Numbered from the stretch's first letter, positions 1-9,738 are shown. The stretch: DNA of 64,000 bases from Betaproteobacteria bacterium Ga0077540 (GCA_001464125.1 LNEP01000015.1:1-64000), one strand, 5' to 3'. A program made the numbers and translations. Notes: generated by a model from the sequence alone, not told the origin.

Positions 1-200
1 CAAATTCATTTCAAGGTATGTGTTACTACTAAAAGTAACCTGTACATACTTGTCTTAAATTTAAGTGTAAGCGTTTATTTTCTGAGTCTTTTAGAAACCG
101 TAGTCTCTTAACCCATCACCACAAACACCCACACTTATCAGTCATTCATATTGTTAAAGAGCAGTTTGCTTTTCAGCTTTTCGTTAGCGCTTTTCGTTAA
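1..200 (-). promoter_or_regulatory. rRNA operon leader with boxA, upstream of a 16S gene outside the window
   Basis: Read on the minus strand this stretch carries TGCTCTTTAACA (152-163), a close match to the boxA antitermination signal of rRNA leaders, followed by AATATGAATGACTGATAAG and a run typical of the spacer just ahead of betaproteobacterial 16S genes. No ORF is present. Three strong promoters lie upstream of it at 211-495 and point the same way. The 16S gene itself would begin just left of base 1 and is not visible, so its presence is inferred. Confidence 0.8.
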
Positions 201-210
201 CGAGGTGCGC

Positions 211-238
211 ATTATACAGAGCTTTTCAGCGGCGTCAA
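211..238 (-). promoter_or_regulatory. rrn promoter, copy nearest the rRNA leader
   Basis: On the minus strand TTGACG is followed by a 16-base spacer and a perfect TATAAT, then a GC-rich discriminator (GCGCACC). That discriminator is typical of promoters under stringent (ppGpp/DksA) control. The A/T-rich stretch just upstream (about 239-290) resembles an UP element. It is one of three tandem copies. Confidence 0.85.
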
Positions 239-344
239 CATTAATTTTCAAACAATTTTTAAATTAAAATAAACGGTATTTTTTGCTGCACTATTTACTA
301 CTTGTTATTACTTATCGTTGCGATGTTTTACTAACGAGCCGCGC

Positions 345-372
345 ATTCTACAGGGCTTTTAATTATCGTCAA
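345..372 (-). promoter_or_regulatory. rrn promoter, middle copy
   Basis: Minus strand: TTGACG, 16-base spacer, TAGAAT, then a GCGCGGC discriminator. An A/T-rich UP-like stretch lies at about 373-415. The surrounding sequence is a diverged duplicate of the promoter at 211-238. Confidence 0.85.
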
Positions 373-467
373 TACCAATTTGAAACTTTTTTAAATTAAT
401 ATTAAAACGATTTATTTTGCTGCTGCATATCGCGATTCGCTGCGGTGTTTTGCTAGCGAAGGCGCGC

Positions 468-495
468 ATTTTACAGAGGCTAGATTTTTGGTCAA
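468..495 (-). promoter_or_regulatory. rrn promoter, distal copy
   Basis: Minus strand: TTGACC, 16-base spacer, TAAAAT, then a GCGCGCC discriminator. An A/T-rich stretch (about 500-540) sits upstream. The spacer ends in CTCTG like the other two copies, which supports descent by tandem duplication. It begins about 70 bases past the end of tpiA, which reads in the same direction. Confidence 0.8.
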
Positions 496-562
496 GCTCT
501 ATTCGCAATTTTTACAATTTAATTACAAATAGATTGATTGGCTAATTAGGAGAACCCAAAAC

Positions 563-1360
563 TTAAGGAAAACTTACCAAACGATTTTGGTTAGTTGCAG
601 ATGCGCGATCGGCTGCCAAACAAATACCAACGAACTCTTCAGTATTGAGCGATGCGCCACCGACCAAAGCGCCATCAATATCCGGCATGGCAAACAACTG
701 TTCAGCGTTAGCACTATTCACGCTGCCTCCATAAAGGATGCGTATGTTTTTTGCTAACTCCGCATCCAACATTTCAATATGCCCGCGCAAAAAGCTGAGT
801 ACGTTCTGCGCATGCCCAGGGGTTGCAGCTTTGCCTGTGCCAATCGCCCATACTGGTTCATACGCCAACACCCCACCCGAAAGCCCTTGCACCCCAATTT
901 CGGTGATAACTGCATTCAGCTGTCGAATCGTGACAATGTCTGTAGCACCATCCTCATACTCTTCCAAAGTTTCACCCATGCAAAAAATAGGGATAAGGCC
1001 GGACTGGATTGCAACTTCAAAACGCTCTCCGGTAGATGTATCGGTGTCATGACCGTGCAGACGTCTTTCCGAGTGTCCGATAATCACATATTCACAACCA
1101 AACTCTTTAAGCATAGGAGGAGATACTGAACCTGTATGCGCGCCTGATTGATAGCGACTCATGTTTTGGCCACCCCAATGGACATGGGTGTTTTTTAGAA
1201 TGGCCTGCGCTTGGAACAGGTACGGATGGGGCATACAGACGACATAATCTGCCCGTTGATGGGAAAGCGTAGCAGATACTAAACCTTCTAGGAAAGCTTG
1301 ATTAGATGGCATATCACCATTCATTTTGCGATTGGCCACTACGATTTTACGTCTCATCAT
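563..1360 (-). CDS. tpiA: triose-phosphate isomerase
   Basis: This cytosolic enzyme interconverts dihydroxyacetone phosphate and glyceraldehyde 3-phosphate. The 265-residue length fits the family. Visible active-site elements are Asn10/Lys12 in ANRKMNG, the electrophilic His96 in IIGHSERR, the catalytic Glu168 in AYEPVWAIGTGK (with the flexible phosphate-gripping loop behind it), and YGGSVN and GGASL near the end. Two adjacent ATG codons follow an AGGA ribosome site, so the true start could be one codon later. It lies 98 bases downstream of tyrS on the same strand and runs toward the rRNA promoters. It is not beside secG/nuo, its neighbours in many proteobacteria. Confidence 0.97.
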   Translation of the reverse strand: MMRRKIVVANRKMNGDMPSNQAFLEGLVSATLSHQRADYVVCMPHPYLFQAQAILKNTHVHWGGQNMSRYQSGAHTGSVSPPMLKEFGCEYVIIGHSERRLHGHDTDTSTGERFEVAIQSGLIPIFCMGETLEEYEDGATDIVTIRQLNAVITEIGVQGLSGGVLAYEPVWAIGTGKAATPGHAQNVLSFLRGHIEMLDAELAKNIRILYGGSVNSANAEQLFAMPDIDGALVGGASLNTEEFVGICLAADRASATNQNRLVSFP

Positions 1361-1457
1361 TTTTTCCTAACGCAAACTTTCTTAAAGCATAACAGTATGC
1401 CTATCGCAGATTACACCTATTTCATGCGTTGATTAGATAGCCAACACCAGCCATGCA

Positions 1458-2657
1458 TTAATAGAGCTCGATTTTGGCAAACTTACGCTTACCTACCTGC
1501 GCAATGACCGTGGTATTTTTTTGAAGCTGCAAGTTCTTGTCGGTGACTTTTTCGCTATCTAACTTAACGCCACCCTGTTGAATGACGCGTATCGCCTCAC
1601 TGGTACTTTCTACCAGCCCAGCCAATTTTAGCACTTGTGCAATGCCTGCAGTTTCGCCTTCAATATTGACGCGCACTTCTGGAACTTCATCTGGAACGCC
1701 GCCTTTTGCGCGGGTTTGAAAATCTTCGAGCGCTTTTTCTGCTGCGGCTTGACTGTGAAAACGCGCGACGATTTCTTGCGCAAAACGCACTTTAATGTTG
1801 CGTGGATTCTCTCCAGCCGCCACTTGCGCTTTCCACTCAGCAACCGTTTCTATTGATTCAAATGACAGCAATTCGATATAGCGCCACATTAAAACATCGG
1901 AAACCGACATCAGTTTGGCAAAGATGATTTCTGGGGCCTCGGCCACACCAATATAGTTGCCCAGCGATTTGGACATTTTATTAACGCCATCCAAACCTTC
2001 TAACAATGGCATGGTGAGGACGCACTGTTGACTTTGGCCTGCTTGCTTCTGCAGTTCACGCCCCATCAGCAAATTAAATTTTTGGTCGGTACCACCCAGT
2101 TCCACATCTGCCTTGAGGGCGACAGAGTCATAACCTTGCAGCAAAGGGTACATAAATTCATGAATCGCAATGGGCTGGTTACTTTTGAAGCGCTTGCTGA
2201 AATCGTCACGCTCCAGCATTCGTGCGACGGTATGACTGGCAGCCAGTTTTAACATACCCCCTGCCCCCAACTCGTTTAACCAAGTAGAGTTAAAAACAAT
2301 TTCCGTCTTCTCTTTATCTAGAATCTTAAACACTTGCTCGGCATAGGATTGCGCATTTTCTGCCACCTGTTCTTTGGTGAGTGGCGGACGCGTAGCACTT
2401 TTACCAGTGGGGTCACCTATCATGCCGGTAAAATCACCAATCAAAAACAGCACCTGATGGCCTAAGTCCTGAAACTGTCTGAGCTTATTTAATAGTACCG
2501 TGTGACCCAAATGCAGATCAGGTGCAGTGGGATCAAAACCAGCTTTGATTCTTAAAGGCTTGCCAGCTTTTAATTTCTCCACCAACTCTTGCTCGATAAG
2601 TAACTCATCCGCACCGCGCTTAATGATTGCTAAAGCCTGATTAATCTCTATATTCAA
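1458..2657 (-). CDS. tyrS: tyrosyl-tRNA synthetase
   Basis: Class I aminoacyl-tRNA synthetase that charges tRNA-Tyr with tyrosine. The HIGH motif appears as HLGH (about residue 50), the KMSKS motif is intact (about residue 228), and a C-terminal S4-like RNA-binding segment occupies the last 60 residues. The spacing between the two motifs fits the TyrZ-like branch of bacterial TyrRS. The ORF opens at a TTG four codons upstream. I prefer the second TTG because it follows a GGAA ribosome site and gives the conserved start MNIEINQ; no ATG exists near it. It is divergent from the M23 peptidase gene. Confidence 0.95.
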   Translation of the reverse strand: MNIEINQALAIIKRGADELLIEQELVEKLKAGKPLRIKAGFDPTAPDLHLGHTVLLNKLRQFQDLGHQVLFLIGDFTGMIGDPTGKSATRPPLTKEQVAENAQSYAEQVFKILDKEKTEIVFNSTWLNELGAGGMLKLAASHTVARMLERDDFSKRFKSNQPIAIHEFMYPLLQGYDSVALKADVELGGTDQKFNLLMGRELQKQAGQSQQCVLTMPLLEGLDGVNKMSKSLGNYIGVAEAPEIIFAKLMSVSDVLMWRYIELLSFESIETVAEWKAQVAAGENPRNIKVRFAQEIVARFHSQAAAEKALEDFQTRAKGGVPDEVPEVRVNIEGETAGIAQVLKLAGLVESTSEAIRVIQQGGVKLDSEKVTDKNLQLQKNTTVIAQVGKRKFAKIELY

Positions 2658-2822
2658 TGCAAATTCCAATATGATTTAGATGGATAAAGTAACGCGAAGT
2701 GACTTTTTAATATTTAATTTTTTCTGTTAGTATGTTTTTCTACTCGGATTTAGCTCGACGGTTTTAAGCCTGTGCCAATCTTATGCAAGGCAAATACCGC
2801 TTGATATTTTAACGCAAACACT

Positions 2823-4130
2823 ATGTTTTCAGAACGCAAATTTTCTCACAAGCGTATTAAGCTTCATTGGTTAGCAATTGCCAGCGGAATACTTGCGCTT
2901 GTTTTATTTCTGGCAGTGAACGAAACACCACAAGCAGAAACACGCCCTGTGGTATTAAGTACCATTACCGAAGAGGTTTCTTTACCACTGCCTAGTCCAA
3001 CATTAGATCGCAACGAAGCATTTTGGCAAATTGAGCAAGTCAGACAAGATGACACCTTATTAACCCTATTTAGGCGCATGAACATTCGTGATGAGGATGC
3101 GATAAAGTTCTTAATGCTTAGCCCGGACGCACACGCGCTGAATACGCAACTGATTCCTGGTCATACCGTTGAAACCAAAACCAACGCGCAAGGTAAGTTG
3201 CTATATTTAGAATATGAGTTAGATGCAGAAAACATTCTAGTGGCAGGTCTCACTAGCGGCGGGTATGTTGTGGCAACCAAAAAACTATTGCTGGAAAGCC
3301 AACAAGTATTGAAATCTGCTGTGATTCGGGACACCTTATTTGGCGCGACTGACGATGCCGGCATTCCTGACCAGATTGCGATTCAAATCGCAGAAATATT
3401 ATCGTCTGAAATTGATTTTTACCAAGATTTACGCTCTGGCGATAGATTTCATGTAATTTATGAAGCCTTTTACAATGCAGGCGAAATGATGAAGACTGGT
3501 AATGTGCTGGCTGTAGAGTTTGTGAATAACGGCACCACTTATCAAGCCATTCACTTTGGTGATGCATCAGGAAAATATGCTTATTACACGCCTGAAGGTA
3601 AAAGCCTGCATAAAACGTTCTTACGCTCGCCTCTGGAGTACACGCGTATCAGTTCCTCTTTTAGCGCTGGACGCTACCATCCTATATTACAACGCATGAA
3701 AGCACACCGTGGTGTGGACATGGCTGCACCGACTGGCACACGCGTTAAAGCATCTGGAGATGGTAAGGTTGCCTTTATGGGGAAAAAAGGTGGCTATGGC
3801 AATGTGGTGATACTCAATCATCCTAACGGCATCAGCACTGTATATGGACATCTTTCTCGCTTTTCGGACGCTATTCGCAAAGGGGATACCGTGAATCAAG
3901 GCGATATTATTGGGTACGTTGGTATGACAGGATTGGCCACCGGCCCGCATTTGCACTATGAATTTTTAGTCAACGGCAACCATCGCGACCCAATGAAAGT
4001 AGCGCTGCCACAGAGCGTGCCGATCAATGATAATTTTAAATCTGAATTTAATGCACACAGTTTAACCATGATAGCTAAGCTGGAGATGTTGAAACAACGC
4101 ATGCAACTGGCGGCACATCAAACCCAATAA
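2823..4130 (+). CDS. M23 family murein DD-endopeptidase
   Basis: Predicted zinc metallopeptidase that cuts peptide cross-links in peptidoglycan, acting in the periplasm and held by an N-terminal membrane anchor (hydrophobic residues about 14-32). An OapA/LysM-like middle region (about 70-170) precedes the LytM catalytic domain. The zinc ligands are visible: His295 and Asp299 in HRGVD, and His376/His378 in GPHLHYEF. The family is the MepM/YebA type, of about 430-440 residues, which fits 435 here. It ends four bases before anmK, so the two are very likely one murein-remodelling and recycling operon, divergent from tyrS. Confidence 0.93.
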   Translation: MFSERKFSHKRIKLHWLAIASGILALVLFLAVNETPQAETRPVVLSTITEEVSLPLPSPTLDRNEAFWQIEQVRQDDTLLTLFRRMNIRDEDAIKFLMLSPDAHALNTQLIPGHTVETKTNAQGKLLYLEYELDAENILVAGLTSGGYVVATKKLLLESQQVLKSAVIRDTLFGATDDAGIPDQIAIQIAEILSSEIDFYQDLRSGDRFHVIYEAFYNAGEMMKTGNVLAVEFVNNGTTYQAIHFGDASGKYAYYTPEGKSLHKTFLRSPLEYTRISSSFSAGRYHPILQRMKAHRGVDMAAPTGTRVKASGDGKVAFMGKKGGYGNVVILNHPNGISTVYGHLSRFSDAIRKGDTVNQGDIIGYVGMTGLATGPHLHYEFLVNGNHRDPMKVALPQSVPINDNFKSEFNAHSLTMIAKLEMLKQRMQLAAHQTQ

Positions 4131-4134
4131 ACCG

Positions 4135-5259
4135 ATGACGACAGACAATCTATATATAGGCATCATGTCCGGCACCAGCCTGGACGGGGTTGATGTGTGT
4201 TTGGTCAATGCGCAACCCCAACAGTTTAAAGTGATGGCCACCCATTTTTTAGCTTACCCATCAGACATTAAATCTGCCTTATTGACTCTGCACACGCCAA
4301 GCCATAATGAGCTAGAACAGTCCCAATTATTAGCCAATGCGCTTTCCAAGCTATACGCCGAAGCGGTCCGTACCTTATTAGATCAACAGCAACTGAACCC
4401 ATCCCAAGTGAATGCGATAGGTTGTCATGGGCAAACCATACGCCATAAACCCATCATAAACGGCAATGTCGGTTTTACGCTTCAGATTGGCAATGCCGCC
4501 TTACTGGCCGAGCTCACGCATATCACGGTTGTGTCGGATTTTAGGAGCCGGGATATTGCTGCTGGCGGCCAAGGTGCGCCACTAGTGCCTGCATTCCATC
4601 AATCTGTATTTAGTCATCCTAATCAGCAACGCGCCATTATCAATATCGGTGGCATTGCCAACATTACTTATTTACCCAAATCGACTGACCAGCAATTCCA
4701 GGTGTTAGGCTTCGACTCCGGCCCTGGCAATATGTTGATAGACGCTTGGATCAAACAACATCTGCACCAAGATTACGATGCCAATGGGGCTTGGGCACAG
4801 ACTGGCAAATTGGATCATGCGCTTTTACATCGCATGATGCGTGACCCCTACTTTGCAGCGCCTCCGCCCAAAAGTACTGGACGTGATTTGTTCAATGATG
4901 AGTGGTTATATAGCCTGCTCTCGAACACCAATTTGCAACCGAATGACGTTGCTAGAACCTTAACCACATTCACCGCTAGCACAATTGCGGAAGCACTAGT
5001 CAAATTCTGCCCGCCCGTAGATGAGGTATACCTTTGTGGTGGTGGGGCACGCAATAGTTTATTAGTCAATGAATTACGCAATTGCCTACCTAGCACCTTA
5101 ATCGAACCGACAGATGCATTGGGCGTTGGCGTGGATTGGGTGGAGGCAGCCGCATTTGCGTGGTTAGCACAGCAAACCATGCAGCATCTACCAAGCAACC
5201 TACCAGCAGTGACTGGGGCAAAAGGATTGCGTATTTTGGGCGCAATTTATCAAGCTTAA
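4135..5259 (+). CDS. anmK: anhydro-N-acetylmuramic acid kinase
   Basis: Cytosolic kinase that opens and phosphorylates 1,6-anhydro-MurNAc from peptidoglycan turnover to give MurNAc-6-phosphate. The N-terminal phosphate-binding signature MSGTSLDGVD is present, as are GCHGQTIRH, the FDSGPGNMLID block and a C-terminal CGGGARN motif of the ASKHA fold. At 374 residues it is full length. It follows the M23 endopeptidase by four bases, a common betaproteobacterial pairing behind tyrS that links cell-wall cutting to recycling. Confidence 0.96.
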   Translation: MTTDNLYIGIMSGTSLDGVDVCLVNAQPQQFKVMATHFLAYPSDIKSALLTLHTPSHNELEQSQLLANALSKLYAEAVRTLLDQQQLNPSQVNAIGCHGQTIRHKPIINGNVGFTLQIGNAALLAELTHITVVSDFRSRDIAAGGQGAPLVPAFHQSVFSHPNQQRAIINIGGIANITYLPKSTDQQFQVLGFDSGPGNMLIDAWIKQHLHQDYDANGAWAQTGKLDHALLHRMMRDPYFAAPPPKSTGRDLFNDEWLYSLLSNTNLQPNDVARTLTTFTASTIAEALVKFCPPVDEVYLCGGGARNSLLVNELRNCLPSTLIEPTDALGVGVDWVEAAAFAWLAQQTMQHLPSNLPAVTGAKGLRILGAIYQA

Positions 5260-5355
5260 TAATCAGCATCAACAAGACCGCGCTGCATACTGACATACGT
5301 CAAAAGGCTTATAGAATTCAGCCAGTTTGTATGCCCATTTCGCTACATCCTTGCG

Positions 5356-5361
5356 TATAAT
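5356..5361 (+). promoter_or_regulatory. possible -10 element for gltA
   Basis: A perfect TATAAT lies 36 bases before the gltA start codon. No convincing -35 box stands at the usual distance, so this would be an extended or activator-dependent promoter, or chance. Confidence 0.4.
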
Positions 5362-5396
5362 CGTACTTAATCTACCCATTCGATAAAGTCTGTTTT

Positions 5397-6695
5397 ATGA
5401 GTAAAAAGCCAACTAAAGCAACCATCACCTTTGATAACGACTCGGCGCCTATTGAACTACCTGTGCTATCTGGTAGCTTAGGTAACGATGTGATCGACAT
5501 TCGCAGCCTTGGGAAACACGGTGTGTTTACTTACGACCCCGGCTTTATGTCCACTGCAGCCTGTCAGTCTAATATTACCTATATTGATGGCGAAGAGGGT
5601 CTGCTCTATTACCGCGGCTACCCCATTGAGCAATTGGCTGAGCACTGTGACTTTTTAGAAGTCTCCTATTTATTGATGCATGGAGCGCTGCCTAATGCTG
5701 CACAAAAAGCAGAGTTCACCACACTGATTGGTAAGCACACCATGTTGCATGACCAACTCAGCAATGTGTTCCGTGGGTTTAGACGCGATGCGCACCCGAT
5801 GGCGGTGATGATAGGTGTGGTGGGTTCGATGTCTGCCTTCTACTTTGATGCAATGGACGTTTATAACCCACAACACCGTGAAATTTCTGCTTATCGGCTG
5901 CTAGCCAAAGTACCAACCATTGCGGCTTGGAGCTACAAATACAATCTTGGCCAGCCATTTATGTATCCTAATAACAAACTCAATTATGCAGAAAACTTTA
6001 TGCATATGATGTTTGCCACCCCATGCGATGACTATGAGCCCAACCCTGTATTGGCCAAAGCATTTGAAAAAATCCTGATTCTGCATGCCGACCACGAACA
6101 GAACGCATCGACCTCAACCGTTAGACTGGTTGGCTCCAGCGGTGCCAATCCATTTGCCAGCATTTCTGCTGGTATTGCCTCATTATGGGGACCAGCACAC
6201 GGTGGCGCCAACGAAGCCACGCTCAAAATGCTCGAAGAAATGGGCGATGTCAGCCGCATTGGTGAATTTATCAAACGCGCTAAAGACAAAACCGATAGCT
6301 TCCGCCTAATGGGTTTTGGCCATCGCGTTTATCGCAACATGGACCCACGCGCGGCTATCATGCGCAAAACTTGCCATGAAGTACTTAACGAATTGGGCCT
6401 GCATGATGACCCCATGTTTAAGTTGGCCATGGAACTAGAGCGCATTGCGCTGGAGGACGACTATTTTGTCTCACGCAAACTGTACCCTAACGTAGATTTC
6501 TACAGCGGTATCGTCATGCGCGCGATGGGCATTCCTAACAGTATGTTTACCGCCATTTTTGCTTTAGCGCGCACTGCCGGCTGGATAGCACAATGGTCTG
6601 AAATGAATGCCGATCCCGAGCATAAAATCGGGCGCCCAAGACAGCTTTATACTGGCGACCACAGACGTGAGTTTGTCCCGATTGGCAAACGCTAA
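5397..6695 (+). CDS. gltA: citrate synthase
   Basis: Condenses acetyl-CoA and oxaloacetate to citrate, the entry step of the TCA cycle. The 432-residue protein matches the type II hexameric form. Signatures include [10 protein letters not shown] (catalytic His), [13 protein letters not shown] (second His and substrate arginine) and VDFYSGIV (catalytic Asp). The N-terminal extension of about 45 residues is usual for Gram-negative enzymes. It stands alone and converges on the esterase gene. In methylotrophs with an incomplete TCA cycle this enzyme would mainly serve biosynthesis, which is inference. Confidence 0.97.
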   Translation: MSKKPTKATITFDNDSAPIELPVLSGSLGNDVIDIRSLGKHGVFTYDPGFMSTAACQSNITYIDGEEGLLYYRGYPIEQLAEHCDFLEVSYLLMHGALPNAAQKAEFTTLIGKHTMLHDQLSNVFRGFRRDAHPMAVMIGVVGSMSAFYFDAMDVYNPQHREISAYRLLAKVPTIAAWSYKYNLGQPFMYPNNKLNYAENFMHMMFATPCDDYEPNPVLAKAFEKILILHADHEQNASTSTVRLVGSSGANPFASISAGIASLWGPAHGGANEATLKMLEEMGDVSRIGEFIKRAKDKTDSFRLMGFGHRVYRNMDPRAAIMRKTCHEVLNELGLHDDPMFKLAMELERIALEDDYFVSRKLYPNVDFYSGIVMRAMGIPNSMFTAIFALARTAGWIAQWSEMNADPEHKIGRPRQLYTGDHRREFVPIGKR

Positions 6696-6713
6696 CTTGT
6701 AAAAATTCTTTGC

Positions 6714-7340
6714 TCAAGGTGCTTGAATAAACCCAAGCGCCTTAAGTGCCTTTCTCATACCACTCGCCACCACAGCATAACCCTCTGCATTAGGATGTAT
6801 CTGATCTGATTTCAAGTCGCGTTTGGACAATACATCTGAAAATACATCTGTGACTAACGGCACCTGCATCTCCTCAGCCACACGCGCATACAAAGGATGG
6901 TCTGATAAATTACCCACCGCAGCCATGAATGGGCTAATTTCAGGAATCGCCACCAACGCTACAGGCACGCCTAGCGCTTTGGCTTGGGCAATGATGGACT
7001 TCAGGTTCTCTTCTACCTGCTTTACTGAAACTTGACGCAACAAATCATTGCCGCCCAGTTCAATCAGCAACAGTTTAGGTTGATGCGTTTCCAGCAAATC
7101 GGGCAACCGCTGCAAACCGCCACTAGTGGTATCACCGGGAATCCCAGCGTTAACAATATGCCAGCCTGTCGTTTTTTCAAGCAATGTTGGGTACGCCTCC
7201 TCTGGTTTTGCACCTGTACCAAAACTCAAACTATCGCCAAGTATCAACACCGTGGAACCCTGCATAATCGTGGGCTGTGGCGGATGTTTTTCCGAGCAAG
7301 CCATCAACACTAACACTACGATCAATATCAGTTTTTTCAT
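6714..7340 (-). CDS. SGNH/GDSL-family arylesterase, lipoprotein (TesA-like)
   Basis: Predicted envelope esterase/lysophospholipase of the TesA type. A lipoprotein signal is visible (MKKLILIVVLVLMAC, lipobox LMAC, Cys15). All four SGNH blocks are seen: GDSLSFG (nucleophile Ser), GIPGDTTSGG (Gly), GGNDLL (Asn) and DQIHPNAEGYA (catalytic Asp/His). At 208 residues the length is standard. E. coli TesA is soluble and periplasmic, so the Cys anchor suggests membrane attachment. Residue +2 is Ser, which predicts the outer membrane by the E. coli rule. It converges with gltA. Confidence 0.88.
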   Translation of the reverse strand: MKKLILIVVLVLMACSEKHPPQPTIMQGSTVLILGDSLSFGTGAKPEEAYPTLLEKTTGWHIVNAGIPGDTTSGGLQRLPDLLETHQPKLLLIELGGNDLLRQVSVKQVEENLKSIIAQAKALGVPVALVAIPEISPFMAAVGNLSDHPLYARVAEEMQVPLVTDVFSDVLSKRDLKSDQIHPNAEGYAVVASGMRKALKALGFIQAP

Positions 7341-7360
7341 TACAATTCGTCACCACCAAT

Positions 7361-7394
7361 AAAAAAGCCAAGCAAAATGCTTGGCTTAATTTTT
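7361..7394 (-). terminator. intrinsic terminator downstream of erpA
   Basis: A 10-bp stem (AAGCCAAGCA / TGCTTGGCTT) with a three-base loop sits between erpA and the esterase start. On the minus strand it is followed by six T residues, so it would stop erpA transcription. A T-run on the other side makes it potentially bidirectional. Confidence 0.85.
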
Positions 7395-7409
7395 AGACAA
7401 ATCCACTAC

Positions 7410-7790
7410 TTAAACAGAGAAGGAAGAGCCGCAACCACAGGTAGTTTGCGCATTCGGGTTACGAATCACAAACTGCGAGCCTTGTAAGCTGTCTTGATAA
7501 TCAATTTCTGCACCCATTAAATATTGCAGGCTCATAGGGTCAATCAACAGCGTTACAGTATCCTTTTGCACTTGCGTGTCATCTTCGTTAACCTCTTCTT
7601 CAAAGGTGAACCCATACTGAAAGCCTGAACATCCTCCACCACTTACAAATACACGCAGTTTTAAATCTGGCGTACCTTCTTCTTCAATTAACTCTTTTAC
7701 TTTTTTAGCAGCGTTGTCAGTAAACACCAACGGTGCTGGCATTTCAATATCTGCCAAGTTTTCTGTATTTAACTCTGCAACTGTATTCAT
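7410..7790 (-). CDS. erpA: A-type iron-sulfur cluster insertion protein
   Basis: A-type carrier that delivers [4Fe-4S] clusters to apoproteins, in E. coli including the isoprenoid enzymes IspG/IspH. The family's three cluster-binding cysteines are present, one in GGGCSGFQY and two in the C-terminal CGCGSSFSV. Its 126 residues match ErpA, and the acidic N-terminal extension is typical of the betaproteobacterial form. A good ribosome site (AAAGGAG) precedes the ATG. It lies at the end of the argC / coiled-coil / bactofilin run on the same strand and has its own terminator. Confidence 0.95.
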   Translation of the reverse strand: MNTVAELNTENLADIEMPAPLVFTDNAAKKVKELIEEEGTPDLKLRVFVSGGGCSGFQYGFTFEEEVNEDDTQVQKDTVTLLIDPMSLQYLMGAEIDYQDSLQGSQFVIRNPNAQTTCGCGSSFSV

Positions 7791-7874
7791 ATCTGCTCCT
7801 TTACCTGCATCTATTGCTACTATTTGATTCGACGTTTGATGACTACAAACGTTCGATAACTTGTAAACGCCAGC

Positions 7875-8258
7875 CTAAACTGCTGACTCTATTGCTTCTT
7901 CACCAATATAAATTAACCGGCCTTCAATCACTGCACCTGTATGCATTTCTAGTGATTTATAATGTAAATCACCCGTGATTCTTGCTTTTGACTGTAGTTC
8001 AATGAACATTCCCGCCTTGACAGGACCAACCACCTTACCGTTTAACACAATCTTAGCCGCAGATACAGAGCCCTCTACACGACCGTGCTCACTCAAAATA
8101 AGTGTACTAGGAGTATCTAGTGGTTCAGCAACATTTCCTCGCACGGCGCCATCAATGCGCAAACCTCCGCTAAAATTAATATCACCTTCTACTCGAGTAT
8201 CTGCGCCAATCAATGTATCGATTCTGCTATCAATTTTGTTACTTTTTTTGAAAAACAT
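7875..8258 (-). CDS. bactofilin (polymer-forming cytoskeletal protein)
   Basis: Bactofilins self-assemble without nucleotide into filaments made of a right-handed beta-helix. They scaffold cell-shape and murein enzymes at membranes. The 127-residue protein shows the repetitive hydrophobic pattern of the domain, for example DTRVEGDINFSGGLRIDGAVRG-like turns followed by GRVEGSVSAAKIVLNGKVVG, with a short polar N-terminus (MFFKKSNKID) like other bactofilins. It has the same orientation as erpA and the upstream coiled-coil membrane protein, whose product could be a membrane partner (inference). Confidence 0.93.
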   Translation of the reverse strand: MFFKKSNKIDSRIDTLIGADTRVEGDINFSGGLRIDGAVRGNVAEPLDTPSTLILSEHGRVEGSVSAAKIVLNGKVVGPVKAGMFIELQSKARITGDLHYKSLEMHTGAVIEGRLIYIGEEAIESAV

Positions 8259-8313
8259 CGCAAATCCTTACATTACTTTACGGTATTGAAACTACTAGTT
8301 TGTTATTGTCAGG

Positions 8314-8685
8314 TTATTTGCCAGTTCTTCTGCCCAGCATATTTTTGTAAAACACCAGCTCTTCTTTGACCTTTAGGTTCTCATCTTGAACGCTTGCCAG
8401 CTCTTTTGCAAGATTATTATTTGTCGCAAGCTCTACCTGTAGCTCACGTTGCGCCTCTATTAGTTTGGTCTGCAAGTCCTTATTTTCAAGAGTAGTTTGC
8501 TGTAAAAGTAAACGAACGTTTTCTTGTTCACCGTCGTGCAATGCCCAAAACGCCAAGCCGGCACCTAACAATACAAACACAAACGCGGATAACCATTGAA
8601 AATACCATGGTCGACGTGAACGCACCGCAACCTGTTTGGCCGTTAAGCCAAAGTTACTGCGGAATTTACGTCGTATTGGCTTCAT
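8314..8685 (-). CDS. single-pass membrane protein with coiled coil (DUF6776-like)
   Basis: A 123-residue protein with a basic N-terminus (KPIRRKFRSNFG), one membrane helix (about 28-48) and a long heptad-rich coiled coil (about 52-112) ending in VFYKNMLG. The layout and the position between argC and bactofilin match proteins annotated DUF6776 in betaproteobacteria. Those usually continue with a further C-terminal domain of roughly 100 residues, so this one looks short. No remnant of the missing part lies between its stop and bactofilin. Function is unknown. A link to bactofilin at the membrane is suggested by order only. Confidence 0.75.
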   Translation of the reverse strand: MKPIRRKFRSNFGLTAKQVAVRSRRPWYFQWLSAFVFVLLGAGLAFWALHDGEQENVRLLLQQTTLENKDLQTKLIEAQRELQVELATNNNLAKELASVQDENLKVKEELVFYKNMLGRRTGK

Positions 8686-8691
8686 TCACGA

Positions 8692-9738
8692 TTAAGGAAG
8701 CAGAGGCAACACTTGCAAGCCAATCTTCTCTTCCAACCCCATCATAATATTCATGTTTTGCACGGCTTGACCAGCCGCACCTTTGACCAAATTATCTTGC
8801 ACGACAATCAAGGTGAGATAGTCCGCCCCCTGACGTTGCAATGCAATGCGCAAATGATTTGCGCCACGCACTGAACGCGTTTCTGGTAGCTTTCCAGCAG
8901 GTAGCACATCCACAAAATATTCATTGCCATAGCGCGCTTCATACAATTGCTGCAAATCTAGCGCTTTGGCAGCCGGAGTTAACTTTACATACAGTGTAGA
9001 TAACATACCGCGTATCATCGGGATCAAATGCGGCACAAACACAAACTGTATTTCTTGTTTTGCCAGTTGTGCCAATTGTGCTGCGATTTCCGGATGGTGA
9101 CGATGACCAGCCACACCATAGGCTTTCATATTATCGCTAGACTCTGAAAACAAGGTGGCGACTTCTGCCTTGCGGCCTGCTCCTGACACGCCTGACTTAG
9201 CATCCGCGATAATCGGCGAAGTGAGATCTATCAGACCTTTTTCCAGCAATGGTGCCAAGCCTAACAATACCGTGGTTGGATAACAACCAGGATTGCCAAT
9301 CACTTGCGCTTGTTTAATCTGTGAGCGAAACAATTCTGGCAAGCCGTACACAGCATCTTTAAGGATATCAGGACAGCTATGTGGCATTTTGTACCATTGC
9401 TCGAATACCGCTGTGTCTTGCAATCTGAAGTCTGCGGCCAAATCAATCACTTTGACGCCTGCCGCAGTGAGCGTTTGCGCTTGGCTCATGGCTACACCAT
9501 GCGGCGTTGCAAAAAACACCACGTCACAATCCGTCAGGTTCGCAGTAGCCGGGTCGCTAAAAGCCAAATCTACATAACCACGTAGATTAGGAAACATATC
9601 AGCTACCGGTGTACCGGCATCACCCCGGGAGGTTATGACTGTAAGTGTGACATGCGGATGTACCGCCAGCAGGCGCAACAGTTCAACACCTGTATATCCT
9701 GTGCCACCAACAATACCGACTTTTACTTTTTGTACCAT
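8692..9738 (-). CDS. argC: N-acetyl-gamma-glutamyl-phosphate reductase
   Basis: NADPH-dependent reductase making N-acetyl-glutamate semialdehyde, the third step of arginine synthesis. The N-terminal GGTGYTG dinucleotide motif (about residues 11-17) and the catalytic cysteine in GNPGCYPT (about residue 153) are visible. Its 348 residues are the full-length type 1 enzyme. The gene sits between the rplM-rpsI operon and the coiled-coil/bactofilin genes, a common betaproteobacterial order, with a terminator separating it from rpsI. Confidence 0.96.
   Translation of the reverse strand: MVQKVKVGIVGGTGYTGVELLRLLAVHPHVTLTVITSRGDAGTPVADMFPNLRGYVDLAFSDPATANLTDCDVVFFATPHGVAMSQAQTLTAAGVKVIDLAADFRLQDTAVFEQWYKMPHSCPDILKDAVYGLPELFRSQIKQAQVIGNPGCYPTTVLLGLAPLLEKGLIDLTSPIIADAKSGVSGAGRKAEVATLFSESSDNMKAYGVAGHRHHPEIAAQLAQLAKQEIQFVFVPHLIPMIRGMLSTLYVKLTPAAKALDLQQLYEARYGNEYFVDVLPAGKLPETRSVRGANHLRIALQRQGADYLTLIVVQDNLVKGAAGQAVQNMNIMMGLEEKIGLQVLPLLP

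Noticed and set aside
738-1129. Two plus-strand ORFs (104 and 116 aa) within tpiA
   Set aside because: They are antisense shadows of a clearly conserved gene, with no ribosome sites and no protein-like features.
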